This document shows, one piece after another, positions 1 through 9,360 of a DNA stretch of 30,409 nucleotides. The notes beneath the pieces are model-generated. The model saw nothing but the letters and a program-made list of their open reading frames with translations, was not told where the DNA came from and ran no database searches. The first letter of the stretch is position 1. Every line of letters starts with the position of its first letter. The position numbers and the translations under genes are program-made. The stretch lies in contig JBNGIS010016056.1 of assembly GCA_049999725.1 (NCBI GenBank), positions 1-30,409 of the forward strand, read 5' to 3'. Source of the DNA: Haplomitrium mnioides (lineage: Eukaryota; Marchantiophyta; Haplomitriopsida; Calobryales).

Positions 1-80
1 GTGTAGCATGTTCTTGGTTCTAATTAGCAGCTATTTAATTTGAGAGTTTTTTTTTTTTCCAAATTTTGGTAGCAAGAAAA

Positions 81-444
81 ATGGCATCTCAAGCTACTCC
101 TCCAAAACGGGCATAACCAAAGCATTTTTGGTATGCCAATGTGTTGAAAGCAATTCATCCCATCAAATTAGCCAACAAATGGTTAGTTTGTTATGAAATC
201 TTATATAAGGGATATTAAACATCACCTTTATCTTTTTCAAAGAGAGGGCGAAAAGCTCAACATGAGCCTTTTGGTCCAAATCTCTATGATTTGAGAGGTG
301 CATAAAGCTCACAATAGGCTTCTTGTGTAATCAGATGATGAGATTGGTCCTCACAAAAGCTCTCCCAAGAAGTTTTACTTCAATGAAATGAAGCCTCGAG
401 ACCTCGTTCACTATAACTTACAAGAAGCTTACAATGATGGAAAG
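81..444 (+). pseudogene. Decayed gene of unknown family, inferred exon 1
   Basis: No family is recognised. An ATG at 81 opens a frame reading MASQATPPKRA, then a TAA, then coherent protein-like sequence (KHFWYANVLKAIHPIKLANK, later KRGRKAQHEPFGPNLYDLRG). Near 298-302 the frame shifts by one base and continues as KKFYFNEMKPRDLVHYNLQE to GK at 444. The exon end is inferred from AAAG|GTAAAAG, a plausible plant 5' splice site. About 120 codons are seen with roughly four stops and one shift, so this is a relic and not an expressed gene. The composition (charged, W/Y/P-containing) is unlike the poly-F or poly-K shadows elsewhere. The downstream inferred exons follow on the same strand. It could be a transposon-borne gene with introns or a dead host gene; I cannot tell which. 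Confidence 0.5.
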
Positions 445-544
445 GTAAAAGTTCTTAACTCTTTTGTTTTGGGTATGAAGTCCTTGTTAGCCAAAGTTCA
501 AGTTTTGATGCTTGCATGAACTTGTGAGTCTTTGCCACAAATAC

Positions 545-742
545 TCATTTGTGAATGTGCACATGGACTCTCAAGAGTCATTGCGCGCTTAGACTCTATG
601 GTCCATGTGCACATCGACTCAAGAGTCTTTGCGCGCTTCGACTCCAGAGTCCATGCGTGCATGAACTCAAGATTTCTTGTGCACAAGGATTGAAGAGTCT
701 AGCTGCGCTTGGGTTCAAGAGCTCAAGCACACATCATGCATT
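545..742. repeat. 24-bp quasi-palindromic minisatellite, array 1
   Basis: About eight head-to-tail units of 24 bp with anchor GAGTC. Units look like gagtcattgcgcgcttagactcta and gagtctttgcgcgcttcgac. The ideal unit, GAGTCCATGCGCGCATGGAC plus a short AT spacer, is almost its own reverse complement. Because 24 is a multiple of three, both strands stay open and give octapeptide repeats (e.g. KSLCALRL on plus), which explains the small ORFs here without invoking a protein. The array lies in the inferred intron between exons 1 and 2 of the decayed gene. Confidence 0.85.
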
Positions 743-745
743 CAG

Positions 746-1249
746 AAGGTCGAGTATTGGCATCAGAGGTTCATGAAGAGCGAGATGATTTCTAGCTGGT
801 TTTGTAGACTTTGGAAATTAAACCAAAGATCACCCTTGGGAAGGCAATAACTTCTCAAGATAATTGGTTTCAATTGGCGTTTCGCATGGGAGAGCTCTGG
901 GAGTTGCAGTAGAGCATTTTAACAACGTGGGAGAAGAACATAGTCAAAAGCCAAAAGCCTAAACCCAAAGATTCTTTTCAAATGAAAGACATGAAGTGGA
1001 TGTCTTGAAGGTCTCTTCAAGGTCTTCTTGATGAAATAAAAGTTTCTATTTTGAAGAGAGTGGAAGTCGGGAAGCTTTTGGTTGAAGAGATATCTCGAGA
1101 ATTAGAGAGACACAAAGTTTTGACTGTGATAGTAAGATCTTTCTGCTCAGAGGTTTGTTGTGCTACATCAGAGAAGGCAAGGATGGAGTATCCCACCCAC
1201 ACAGAAGAGTCTAAAATGTTCTTTCTACTGCAATTTTGAGAAATTATTG
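746..1249 (+). pseudogene. Decayed gene of unknown family, inferred exon 2
   Basis: One frame, set by CGA at 751-753, stays readable for about 165 codons with five stops. It includes LEIKPKITLGKAITSQDNWF, FRMGELWELQ, and a Lys/Glu-rich stretch (VEVGKLLVEEISRELERHKV) ending in SEVCCATSEKARMEYPTHTE. The 3' end fits a splice donor, TTG|GTAAGT at 1250. The 5' boundary is placed after TTCAG at 745 and is uncertain. Spacing and style match the neighbouring inferred exons. The intron phases do not match perfectly, as expected after indels. No domain was recognised. The Glu/Lys stretch could be helical or coiled coil. The annotation as an exon of the same gene as 81-444 is inference from order, strand and splice-like borders. 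Confidence 0.45.
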
Positions 1250-1345
1250 GTAAGTCTTTTTTTTTTTTGCATTCGAAATTATTGCAAGTTTATTTTTCTT
1301 TTGAAATTTTATCTTTTGAAAATTTGTACATGGCATACAAAGACC

Positions 1346-1790
1346 ACTTGGAGTCTATGTGCACATGGATTTTGCAAATTTTGTGCACGCATAGACTTTG
1401 TAGAGTCTATGCACGCATGGACTATTCAATCCAAATCCATTGAGACTAAGCAAAGACCCTACGCCGCTAGACTGAAGAGTCCATGCGGACATTGACTTCA
1501 AAGTCTAGGTGCTTGTGGACTAAAGAGTCTATGCGCATGTGGATTAAAGAGTCCATGTGCGCATGGACTTAAGAGTATAAGCGTTTGTGTTTTGAAGAGT
1601 CCATAAGTGCATAGATTGAAAAACCCATCGCTACATAGACTGAAGAGTTCTTATACATTGGCTGAAGAGTTCTTGTGCATGGACTGAAGAGTCTAGTCGT
1701 TGATGGACTCTTTAGTCTATATATGTCGAGACTCTTAAGTCTATGCGTATGTGGACTCTTCAATCTATGTACATATGGACTCTTCATTGT
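1346..1790. repeat. 24-bp quasi-palindromic minisatellite, array 2
   Basis: Same 24-bp unit as array 1. The regular part starts near 1478 and runs about 13 units, each beginning with GAGTC/GAGTT and ending in a GAA/AAA spacer (for example gagtccatgtgcgcatggac at 1551). From about 1705 the register flips, so the spacer reads CTCTT, as expected for a self-complementary unit. Irregular units occur at 1346-1430. Units are diverged from each other. The array sits in the large inferred intron between exons 2 and 3 (1250-1900). Confidence 0.85.
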
Positions 1791-1900
1791 CCCAATAAGA
1801 TTGGATTGAATGAAGTCCTTGCATGTTGATGTTTTTAATTAGAGGAATTCTTATTTCAAAGCTTTCTCATATTGATTTGTTCCTTGTTTTCTTTTCAAGG

Positions 1901-2364
1901 ATGACAAAACTTTCAAATGAAAACTTCCAAAGAAGTTGACGACAATTGCTATGGGTAGAAAGAAAATTGGGGCTAAAGAAGCCATAGAATACCAAGACCA
2001 AGACCAAGCCCCAACTTTGGTCTCATATCCTCTTGCCTTTTCTCTTTACGTTCAGAAATCTAGAGAGTGGAATTCTAGGCAACATAATGAAGTTGTTGTC
2101 CCTCTCTCTGAAGGAGGTGTTAATAAGGAGGACACTGATTTGTTCTCCTACATTGATAGACTCAACATGGTGTTTTATCAAGTCCACGAGGAGTCCAACA
2201 CCAAACAACTCAATGGCCTAGTGAAACCACGAGGTTTCACTCTTGCAACTACTAACATTCCTTACGGTTTCAACCTTAAGAAATGCAAACATGATGATTC
2301 AGAGTCTTCACCAAAGACAATATTTTTGATTTGGTGTCATCTTTTGCAATTATTACTGCCTTAG
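1901..2364 (+). pseudogene. Decayed gene of unknown family, inferred exon 3
   Basis: After a pyrimidine-rich tract ending TTTTCAAG at 1900, a frame opens that includes an uninterrupted 142-codon stretch from the ATG at 1936, one of the longest clean frames on the plus strand of this window. Visible segments are GRKKIGAKEAIEYQDQDQAP, PLAFSLYVQKSREWNSRQHN, VVPLSEGGVNKEDTDLFSYI and LVKPRGFTLATTNIPYGFN, followed by a His/Lys/Asp/Ser-rich end. A TGA lies in frame seven codons after the inferred exon start. The last residues before the stop at 2364 are hydrophobic and probably read into an intron. No signal peptide or catalytic motif was found. The mixed, low-bias composition argues for true coding ancestry. 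I do not recognise the family. Confidence 0.5.
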
Positions 2365-2398
2365 ATTTTTTTTTTTTGTAATTATTCCTTCTTTGCAG

Positions 2399-2460
2399 CA
2401 ATTCGACGTCATAGAGGATTTTCTTTTGGAAGTTTGTTGCGCTATCGAGCATCAAATCTG
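2399..2460 (+). pseudogene. Decayed gene of unknown family, short inferred exon 4
   Basis: A 62-base segment bounded by TTTGCAG at 2392-2398 (acceptor after a T-rich tract) and GTAAGT at 2461 (consensus donor). It reads QFDVIEDFLLEVCCAIEHQI without a stop. The inner string EVCCA also occurs near the end of inferred exon 2 (SEVCCATSEK), a possible internal duplication or chance match. The two flanking splice consensus sites are the strongest intron evidence in this gene. Confidence 0.45.
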
Positions 2461-2566
2461 GTAAGTCTTCTTAAAGTTTCTTTTTCTTTTCTTTGTTAGT
2501 CTATTTTCCTGCCACTTGATTTTTTTTTCTTACTCTTGCTTATAAATTTTATTTGATTATTGCAAG

Positions 2567-3210
2567 GACAAAGCCAACATTCATCACTTTGGTGGTTCCA
2601 AAATTGCACAAGCTCACGAATATTAGATGGTGAGCTATTGGACAAAGGAATTAAAGCACAACATAAAATTTTTCAATCTGCAGTATGAAGGTGCAATTAG
2701 TTGGCCCCACCAAATCATGCATTGTGTGTTTATCTGTCTTGTAATTTTGGCAAAATTGAAACATCCTAGAGATGAGGCTTCTGTGAATTTTTATTAGAAG
2801 TTGTAGGCACTTTATATTTTTGTTAGAGATCACTTCATGTCTAAGCAAGATTGGATGTTAGATCTTTGCTCTGAATCTGACATATGCTTAGTTTGTGCAC
2901 TTAAATTAATGCGCAATTGTGTTTTCATAGCATATGATAGATGAAAACCCATCTATATTCCACAAAGAGTTTTGATAATAGCATTTTTCCCATCATATGT
3001 CACAAAGTTGCAAATAGTTTACACGTACTATAAAGAGCATGTTCCTTCTCGTATTGCTAGTGCTTCTAATGCTTTTGTAGCGATTTTAAGGACTAGAAAG
3101 TCTCGACAGAATTGTCTTGTGGTTGAAGATGCTCAAGCTTTTTAGTGAGTTGATGTAGATTATACTATTTATCTGGAGGAGGACAAGACTAAAAAAGAAG
3201 CAATAAAATG
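2567..3210 (+). pseudogene. Decayed gene of unknown family, inferred last exon
   Basis: From GAC at 2567, after TATTGCAAG, a single frame is readable for about 214 codons to the TGA at 3208-3210, with seven in-frame stops and no frameshift. Segments include ANIHHFGGSKIAQAHEY, YEGAISWPHQIMHCVFICLV, RDHFMSKQDWMLDLCSESDI, KPIYIPQRVLIIAFFPSYVT, YTYYKEHVPSRIASASNAFV, and an acidic/basic tail (YLEEDKTKKEAIK). Two AATAAA hexamers, at 3202-3207 and 3228-3233, follow or overlap the stop and would suit a 3' end. Such frame retention means the sequence was coding until fairly recently compared with its surroundings. No family is recognised. A transposon gene or a host pseudogene are both possible. Confidence 0.55.
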
Positions 3211-4048
3211 ATGTGTTTTTTTCATACAATAAAGTATTTTATTTCAAAAAAAGATCAAGTCATTGATCTCTTGGATGCATGCATTTTAATGAGTGATCCT
3301 TCATTGATAAAACATTTAATATATATGTTGTTAAGTTCATGCTTGACGGGCTACCTTGTAGAGATAAATGAATTTTGAATAAAACATTGTGCCTTACATA
3401 AGAAGTAAGCAAGGAAGTCTATGTTGGAATGGATGTTCATGTTTGAACAATTTACATTTGGAGACAAGTAGTCTTTGCACATACGATTTTTATTTGTTTT
3501 TTTAAGGAAAGCATCCTTCAACTCAATCACTTTTGTGATGTTATTTCTTGAAAATGCTTGTGTGAGTTACAACAGATTGAGTGTATGCATGCATAGGAGT
3601 GCCAAATTGATTTTAAATGAAAAGATCATGTTTTGAAAATATGGATATGGAAGTTTATACAAGCACAACTATTCGTTTTGTTTTCGTTTTTTCAGTATGT
3701 AGTTGGAACTTGAAAGTACATGTTTGTAGATTGTAGATTAAGATGTGAGTGTTTGTCTCAACATCATCTTTTCTTTGAATTTATTTTCACTAATGTTTTA
3801 GGTTTTTGCAAGTTAAAGGTCTTGTGAATCTTGCAAGAAAATATTAAAGTATTATGATTTAAGTTTAATATGGTTTTTAATATTCTATCTTGGTTGCTAA
3901 CCTTACTTAAATATAATACTTGAAATTTTGAAGATTTTCTTTTGGATAAACAAATCACAAATATCAAAAAACATAATTTTTGAAGTTGAATTTGAAAACC
4001 ATTTTTCTTAAGCGCAAAATGAAACAAGAACTCAATGGTCGTTTCTAG
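3211..4048. other. AT-rich non-coding stretch before the gap
   Basis: Follows the last inferred exon of the decayed gene. I see no sustained reading frame and no repeat structure. The minus-strand ORF at 3764-4027 is Lys/Leu/Phe-rich low-complexity sequence and not supported as a gene. An AATAAA at 3228 may mark the old 3' end of the upstream gene. Confidence 0.5.
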
Positions 4049-4148
4049 NNNNNNNNNNNNNNNNNNNNNNNNNNNNNNNNNNNNNNNNNNNNNNNNNNNN
4101 NNNNNNNNNNNNNNNNNNNNNNNNNNNNNNNNNNNNNNNNNNNNNNNN
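4049..4148. other. Assembly gap, 100 N
   Basis: Exactly 100 N, the usual placeholder for a scaffold join of unknown length. Sequence on the two sides should not be assumed to be adjacent. Confidence 0.99.
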
Positions 4149-4253
4149 GCTCAAAGTAGTGGTTGTTCTTTCTTTTTGGGGAAAAATACCTTGTTTTTCT
4201 TGTTTTTTGAGCTTGCAAACATTTTTGTTTTTACAATTTTTTTTTCCTATTTG

Positions 4254-4290
4254 GAGTAGCTTGTTCTTGGTTTATAGTAATAGTTGCTCA
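4254..4290 (+). repeat. Short direct repeat of the window start
   Basis: gagtagcttgttcttggttt here resembles gtgtagcatgttcttggttc at bases 1-20, with looser similarity for about 15 more bases. The two sites flank the decayed gene in direct orientation. They could be remnants of flanking repeats (such as LTR ends) of an element carrying that gene, but the match is short and the gap lies between. Confidence 0.3.
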
Positions 4291-4599
4291 TAGGATTTAA
4301 ATGTATAAGCGTACTATCTTGATGGCTAAAAATTAAGAGTATTTGCTAGACTTTATGCAATTTATATCGTGAGAAATACTAGTGTAGCAACAAGAAAATC
4401 CCAAAACTTATAGTTTATTTGTGCTTCTATGCTATTTTTCTCAAGGAGGTAGATGATTTTTGTCAAAGAAATACAATTTGTTTTTTGTTTTAAATCACTA
4501 CTTTCACCTATTCAACACTTCCTCTCTTCAAATCAACTTTCAAACCTTTGTTTTTACTAGTACTTGGCAACTTAGATTTTCAATCCAAACCAATAAACT

Positions 4600-5765
4600 C
4601 TTTGGTTTAAAATAATGTCCAAAATCTGTGTCGATATCATTATTCCAGTGATTTAAAGCCAATCATTTTAAGAACCCACATTGTTTTTTGGCTGAAAGTT
4701 TGATCATCGCTTCCAAAAATTGTACCTTTGTACCTTCTTTCAAGATATCACACTATCAAACATTCATACTACATTATCAACACCTCTTGAATTTGATGAA
4801 CTACAGCTGTGGTGGTCAAAAGCTAGCTACTTAATGCCATCTTCAATGGAGATCGCTTGATTGTCATCTAAAAACCCGTGCCTTTCTAAATTAGACAAAT
4901 AGATATGACTTTGTACTAAATAGAACTCTAATTATAATACTTGAACTGAAAATTTTCTCACTCCTCTTAACTTAGTTCAAGGACATCTTTCAACAATTTT
5001 TGACTTGTCAACACATGTAGCAAAGCAAAAAAAAATGCCAAGAAAAAAACACTTCTAACACTTTGATGACTTGCAAACAACTCTTAAACAATTTTGATTC
5101 CTGGACAATCCTATCTTCTAATCTGGACCTCTAGTTTGACTCTTCATTGACTTCTCAATTCTACTGCTAGCATTGCTCTTTAGCCTTGTGTGAATACCAA
5201 AGAAATCACCTCACCTTGTGATATATGAGCTTAGAGACAAACCATCCTCCTATCTTTCTCAAGTAGGATTATTTCTATTCCTCCTATCCAAGAATTTATA
5301 TGCTTATAAACTCTTTTATAGCTATGCTGCAATTCACACTATCTCCAAGATTGTCCAAATGCCTTGCATAGGCTTGCCACCATGATTTAATTGTTGCCCC
5401 ATTGACCAACTACCAACACTTGCACATCTATCGATTAGCAATATTAGCAACTTCACATGGTAATTGACACCTACACATTTATCAAGAGACTTGTTCTCTT
5501 TGTTCTGTTCAAAACCAATCAAGTAGGCCCTACAATTAGCTATAAAATTCACTTCGCCTTGATTGACTCCCTTCTTGGGTCACTTCTTACATTTAACACA
5601 CTAGGATGCTTGATTTCCTCCTTTTTACCAAATCATTTGCAGCAACAATCTTACATAAAGTTGGTGAAGCCAATTTGATCCTCTCACTTTGCACAATCAA
5701 ATGGATGACATCTACTTATATAATAGAATTCAGTCATCTTTTTATCTGGGCCCCAATTTTCATTC
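4600..5765 (-). repeat. Dispersed family R1, partial copy a
   Basis: Colinear by eye with 27760-28960 over about 1.17 kb, at roughly 60-70 percent identity. Paired landmarks are gatcatcgcttccaaaaatt at 4700 versus gaccatcacttccaaagttg near 27900; the block ending in TCACCTTGTGATAT near 5220 versus TCACCTTGTAATAT near 28430; and ACTACCAACACTTGCAC near 5408 versus the same string at 28620. On the minus strand the first part encodes similar peptides in both copies (MIGFKSLE here, IVGIQPLRE in the other). R1 is my label for an unrecognised family. The copy ends near 5765, just before the 166-bp tandem repeat. Confidence 0.6.
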
Positions 5766-5877
5766 TCTTGCTATTGTCATCCTCGCCAAATTGGTGACCA
5801 ACTAATGCTAAGGTAGTGGTGTATATGGTACTATATCCAAATGTTGCCACCGTGCTATTCCCACTCAGTCAAATGGT

Positions 5878-6378
5878 ATTGAGTGCAAATATTTTCCCCA
5901 TACCATCAAATGCTGTATCCAAATTTTTTGATTTCATGATGTAATTCTTCTACATTTGTCTTTGAGCATTTTTTTATCAAGCCTCTACCTTTGAGCATTT
6001 GTTGTTGAGATTTGTGCTCTATTTTTGCATCCCCCTTCGAGCATATTGAGCGCAAGTTTTTTCCCCGTGCCATCAAATGTTGTACCTAAGTTTTTTGATT
6101 TTTTGTTGCGATTCTTCTACATCTATATTTGAGCATTTGTTATTGAGCATCCACCTTTGAGCATTTGTTATCAAGCTTTATATTCTATTTCTACATCCGT
6201 CTTCGAGCATATGAAGGGCAAAATTTTTCCCATGCCATTAAATGTTGTGTCCAAGTTTTTTGATTTCCTACTGCAATTGTTTTGCATCCGCCTTTAAGCA
6301 TTTGTTATTGAGCATCCACCTTCTAGTATTTGTTTTCAAGCTTTGTTATCCATCTTTTTGTTGCTATCAAGCATTGAG
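5878..6378 (+). repeat. Tandem repeat, three units of about 166 bp
   Basis: Units start near 5878, 6044 and 6211, giving periods of 166 and 167 bp. Each contains TTTTCCCC(A/G)T(A/G)CCAT(C/T)AAATG, then TCCAA(A/G)TTTTTTGATTT, then repeated GAGCATTTGTT and GAGCATCCACC phrases. Units differ by many substitutions and small indels. The monomer length is in the range typical of plant satellites, but three copies only show a short local array. No protein reading is supported. Confidence 0.85.
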
Positions 6379-7640
6379 TGTTCATTTTCTTGCATTCACC
6401 ATATCTTTCAGCATGAAATGATCGACTACAACTTTCAATTCCTTCTTCCTTCTTCTTTGCAAGCTCTTTTCTAAATTGAGGCGAGTTTCTCAAGTTCTTT
6501 TTGCCAAAACATTTTTTTTAAGCATTCATCACTTTTGTTTTGTATTGCTTTGGCAACAAGTCAAAGAAGTAATCATTGAGCACCTATCTATGTTTTCATA
6601 AGACGGGTATTAGCAAGGATACTAGACCATTCGATTGAGATGCATCCAATTTTTTGATTTTCTTTCTTCCATTTTTCGTTCATTCTTCTCATGCAAGCTC
6701 ATTACTATTACTTTATCAACATCTCGATTGAATGTTTTCTGCTAACTTTCTTCAATTTACTCTAGCCATTGATTTCTCATGTTTTTCTTCAAACTACATT
6801 GATTATGTTCTAATGACCTTCAATGATCCTCTATTTTACGTTCTCTCTTCTCATATAGGTTTGCATAGATCTCTTTACTTGCATATTTGATTCCTCTTAT
6901 TCTTCTTCACCCTACATCAATAGCAAGAAATCAAAAAAACTTGGACACAACATTTGATATTAAGCATTCACCTTGAATAGTAAAATGCTGACAGAGCAAA
7001 AGCTATTGCATAAAGCTCATGGGTTTTAAATCAATCAATGGGAATAAGCCTCTAAGAGAGCAAGAGAGGGGACAAGGTCAAAAATGGAGAGGAGACCACT
7101 GTATTTTGTGAACAAACTCTCTCTGCATAACATTGCTTGATTAGGGCACCCTCTAATTCCAAGTTTTTGCAAGTTATGCTTTAAATGTGTTGCAATCATG
7201 TCCAACTAGGACAAGTCTCTTTCCCACTTGGAGTAGATGATAGGAGAGTGTATGTTCTGAACTTTATAGTTGCTGCAATCAAGAATTTGTAGCATGCACT
7301 ATTCCTTAGTTCATATCACCATTCAATTACATTGCTATTTTTATTTTTGAAATTTTGCTTCTTGCTAGCAATTTTCTTTTCAATCAAATAGCCATTCCTC
7401 TAAAAATATCATTCTACTCCTAATTTTGCTTCTCATACACATTATTACACTTGCTTTGTTAAAGAAATATCTTTAGTTTGAAGATGAGCACTTTGCTTTT
7501 TTTTTCAACATGACACACTTTCTTTTCAACACATATTGCTTTGTATTTACTAAACAAGATCAAAAACCATCGAGCTCTTGATAAGTCAAATTTTTGTTAT
7601 TGTACCTTCAAGGTGGACTAAAAGCCAAACAAACCTATGT
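6379..7640. other. Non-coding AT-rich stretch with satellite fragments
   Basis: No frame is sustained on either strand. It holds a weak partial match to the 166-bp unit near 6642-6670 (ATCCAATTTTTTGATTTTC) and the inverted fragment at 6917-6962. Otherwise nothing was identified. Confidence 0.5.
6917..6962 (-). repeat. Inverted fragment of the 166-bp unit
   Basis: The reverse complement reads tatcaaatgttgtgtccaag followed by TTTTTTTGATTTCTTGCT, matching the ATTAAATGTTGTGTCCAAGTTTTTTGATTTCCTACTGC phrase of unit 3 (near 6238-6275) almost base for base. It therefore faces the array in opposite orientation about 0.65 kb away. Confidence 0.75.
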
Positions 7641-7995
7641 GCTCTCTCTACAAAGAAAGATTGATTCTCCATTGAGAATCTATCTGTAGTTCATAGATAA
7701 AACACAAGTAGATACAGCTAGGGGTGGCAAAAATCAGTTGAATCCAAGATTTGAGGCACATAATTTGGCTACCTTTCACAAAATTCTCGATCTTTTTTTT
7801 TGCTTGGGCTCTTGTTGTTGTTGTGTTTGCCAAATTGGTGACGAAGTGACGCTAGTGTCATTCAACATCTTTGAAATTGTCCTAAAGTTTTTGTCATCAT
7901 TGTTGAAGTAATGACAATGTTTTGTTAGCATGGAGGTGTGTGAGACGTTATATTAAAATGTCCCACTCTTCCTCATTTGTCAAATAGATACAAGT

Positions 7996-8165
7996 GCAAA
8001 TTTTGTGCACTTCCCTATCAAATATTGTTAGGCACACATCATTGTGAAGCAATTTTATTGAGGAGACATTCCATTTTCCACTCATATAACATTGATAGCA
8101 AATTGTGTGCACCGCTCTATGAAATCCTATCAAGCATGCATCATTCAAAAGAAAATTTTGTTCAA
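7996..8165 (+). repeat. Imperfect tandem pair, 102-bp offset
   Basis: Two related blocks of about 68 bp start at 7996 (gcaaattttgtgcacttccc) and 8098 (gcaaattgtgtgcaccgctc). Both continue through a CTATCAAA/CTATGAAA phrase to ACATCATT/GCATCATT. The offset is 1.5 times the 68-bp period of the array immediately downstream, suggesting common origin. Confidence 0.55.
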
Positions 8166-8231
8166 TAGCCATTGTATTTTGTACTACTACTATGAGCACT
8201 TTTTTGTTGTAAGCACCATGAATGTTTTTTA

Positions 8232-8490
8232 GTTCATCAAGCATTGTAGAGCCAGATTCTTTTGTGTTCATTGAGGAACAACCTTTGAAAACATCTTTAG
8301 TTCATTGAGCATTACAAAGCTGAATTTGTTTTTTGTTCGTTAAGGAAGAACCTTCCAAGATTTTTTTGTTTATCAAGCACTACCTGGCTGCATTTGTTTG
8401 TGTTAGTCAAGGACCAACCTTCTAAGACATTTTTTGTCCGGTGAGCACTACATAGTCACAATTTTTGGTGTTTGTTCAAGAGTAATTTTG
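8232..8490 (+). repeat. 68-bp tandem repeat, about 3.8 units
   Basis: Unit anchors GTTCATCAAGCATT (8232), GTTCATTGAGCATT (8300), GTTTATCAAGCACT (8368) and GTCCGGTGAGCACT (8436) are spaced exactly 68 bp apart. Each unit continues with a TTTGTGTT/GTTCATTGAGGA-like middle and an AACCTTC/AACCTTT end. No sustained coding frame. Degenerate units may extend upstream to about 8164. Confidence 0.8.
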
Positions 8491-8599
8491 TAGATATACC
8501 AATCAATAGAGTTTTTTTGAGTCATATAATTATGGTATTTTTTTTTCCTTTTGTGCTTCTACTTCAAGAATTTGCTTTGAAGCATTTGCTTGCTAAACA

Positions 8600-9360
8600 G
8601 GCTCTCAAACAAGCTTGCTCATTGTGCAAGAATTGTCTTTGAAGACATTTTTTTTTCATCAAGCATGTTTGAATTTCTTATGTGTGACCATTCTTCAGTT
8701 GGAGGTGCTTTTTGTGTTTAATCTTCCAAGGCCTGTAGACTTTCAAACTTTATGGTTTCTAGAGATTTTTGAGCTTTCAGATTTTGGGAAGCATTCCTTG
8801 TTTCAATCTTTTGTTATTGCGATGTTTCAAAATTCCACATTTCTACTTAGGGCTCCTTGTTTCAAACTTTCATTTTCTAATGTTTTCCCTTCCATTGGTC
8901 CTCTCTCGACTTCTTGTTTTGAATTTCTAGGTTTCACACCTTCGAACTTTCTTCTGTTTTGAACTTCTTTTCTTCCTTTTCATTTTCTGCATTTATGGAG
9001 CCTTTTCGATGTAACCTACTTTCGAACTTTGCATTTCATTTGGAGCTGCTTTCGAAATTTCAGCTTCGAGCCTCAAACTTTCATTTTGATGTTGTTGGCC
9101 CGCTTCCAATTCATACTTCGAGCTTTCTGATTTCTGCTAGCCTCGCTTTTGAATTTCTGTTTCAGGTGGTTTTTTGAGCTTGCAAGAAATCCTACGTGCT
9201 CTAGTTTTGAAATTTCAATTTCTATAGATCGTCTTCTTTTGTTTCAAAATTTCTCCGAGCCCCTTTTTGGTTGTTTTGAACTATCCGATTTCACAAACCT
9301 TCCTTGTTTGAACTTTCAAATTTTGTTGCACTGATCTTCAAACTTTCGAGCTCTACCTCC
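8600..9360 (+). repeat. Low-complexity TTTCGAACTTTC-like region
   Basis: Short phrases such as TTTCGAACTTT, TTTTGAATTTCT, TTCAAACTTTCATTTT and CTTCGAGC recur irregularly over about 760 bp. Plus-strand ORFs here (8615-8962, 8959-9177, 9149-9334) are Phe/Leu/Ser-rich in more than one overlapping frame, which is what this composition produces by itself. I see no fixed period and no conserved domain. Confidence 0.6.

Noticed and set aside
498-776. Overlapping ORFs on both strands with repeated octapeptides
   Set aside because: They follow from a 24-bp self-complementary tandem repeat; there is no independent coding evidence.
545-1790. CRISPR-like array
   Set aside because: Units abut with only 4-base spacers, are diverged, and lie in plant nuclear DNA with no cas genes.
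3764-4027. Minus-strand ORF of 87 codons
   Set aside because: Low-complexity Lys/Leu/Phe sequence, no homologous copy in the window and no domain.
4149-4260. Possible inverted similarity to 30300-30409
   Set aside because: Only A/T-run composition is shared; no run of specific matches.
5740-7860. Short match CCAAATTGGTGAC at about 5787 and 7832, with similar sequence before it
   Set aside because: Only some 60 bases of loose similarity; too short to define an element, though it may be a fragment of one.
8615-9334. Phe/Ser/Leu-rich plus-strand ORFs, possibly membrane proteins
   Set aside because: Overlapping frames have the same bias, which comes from TTT/TTC-rich low-complexity DNA. No start context, splice signals or domain.
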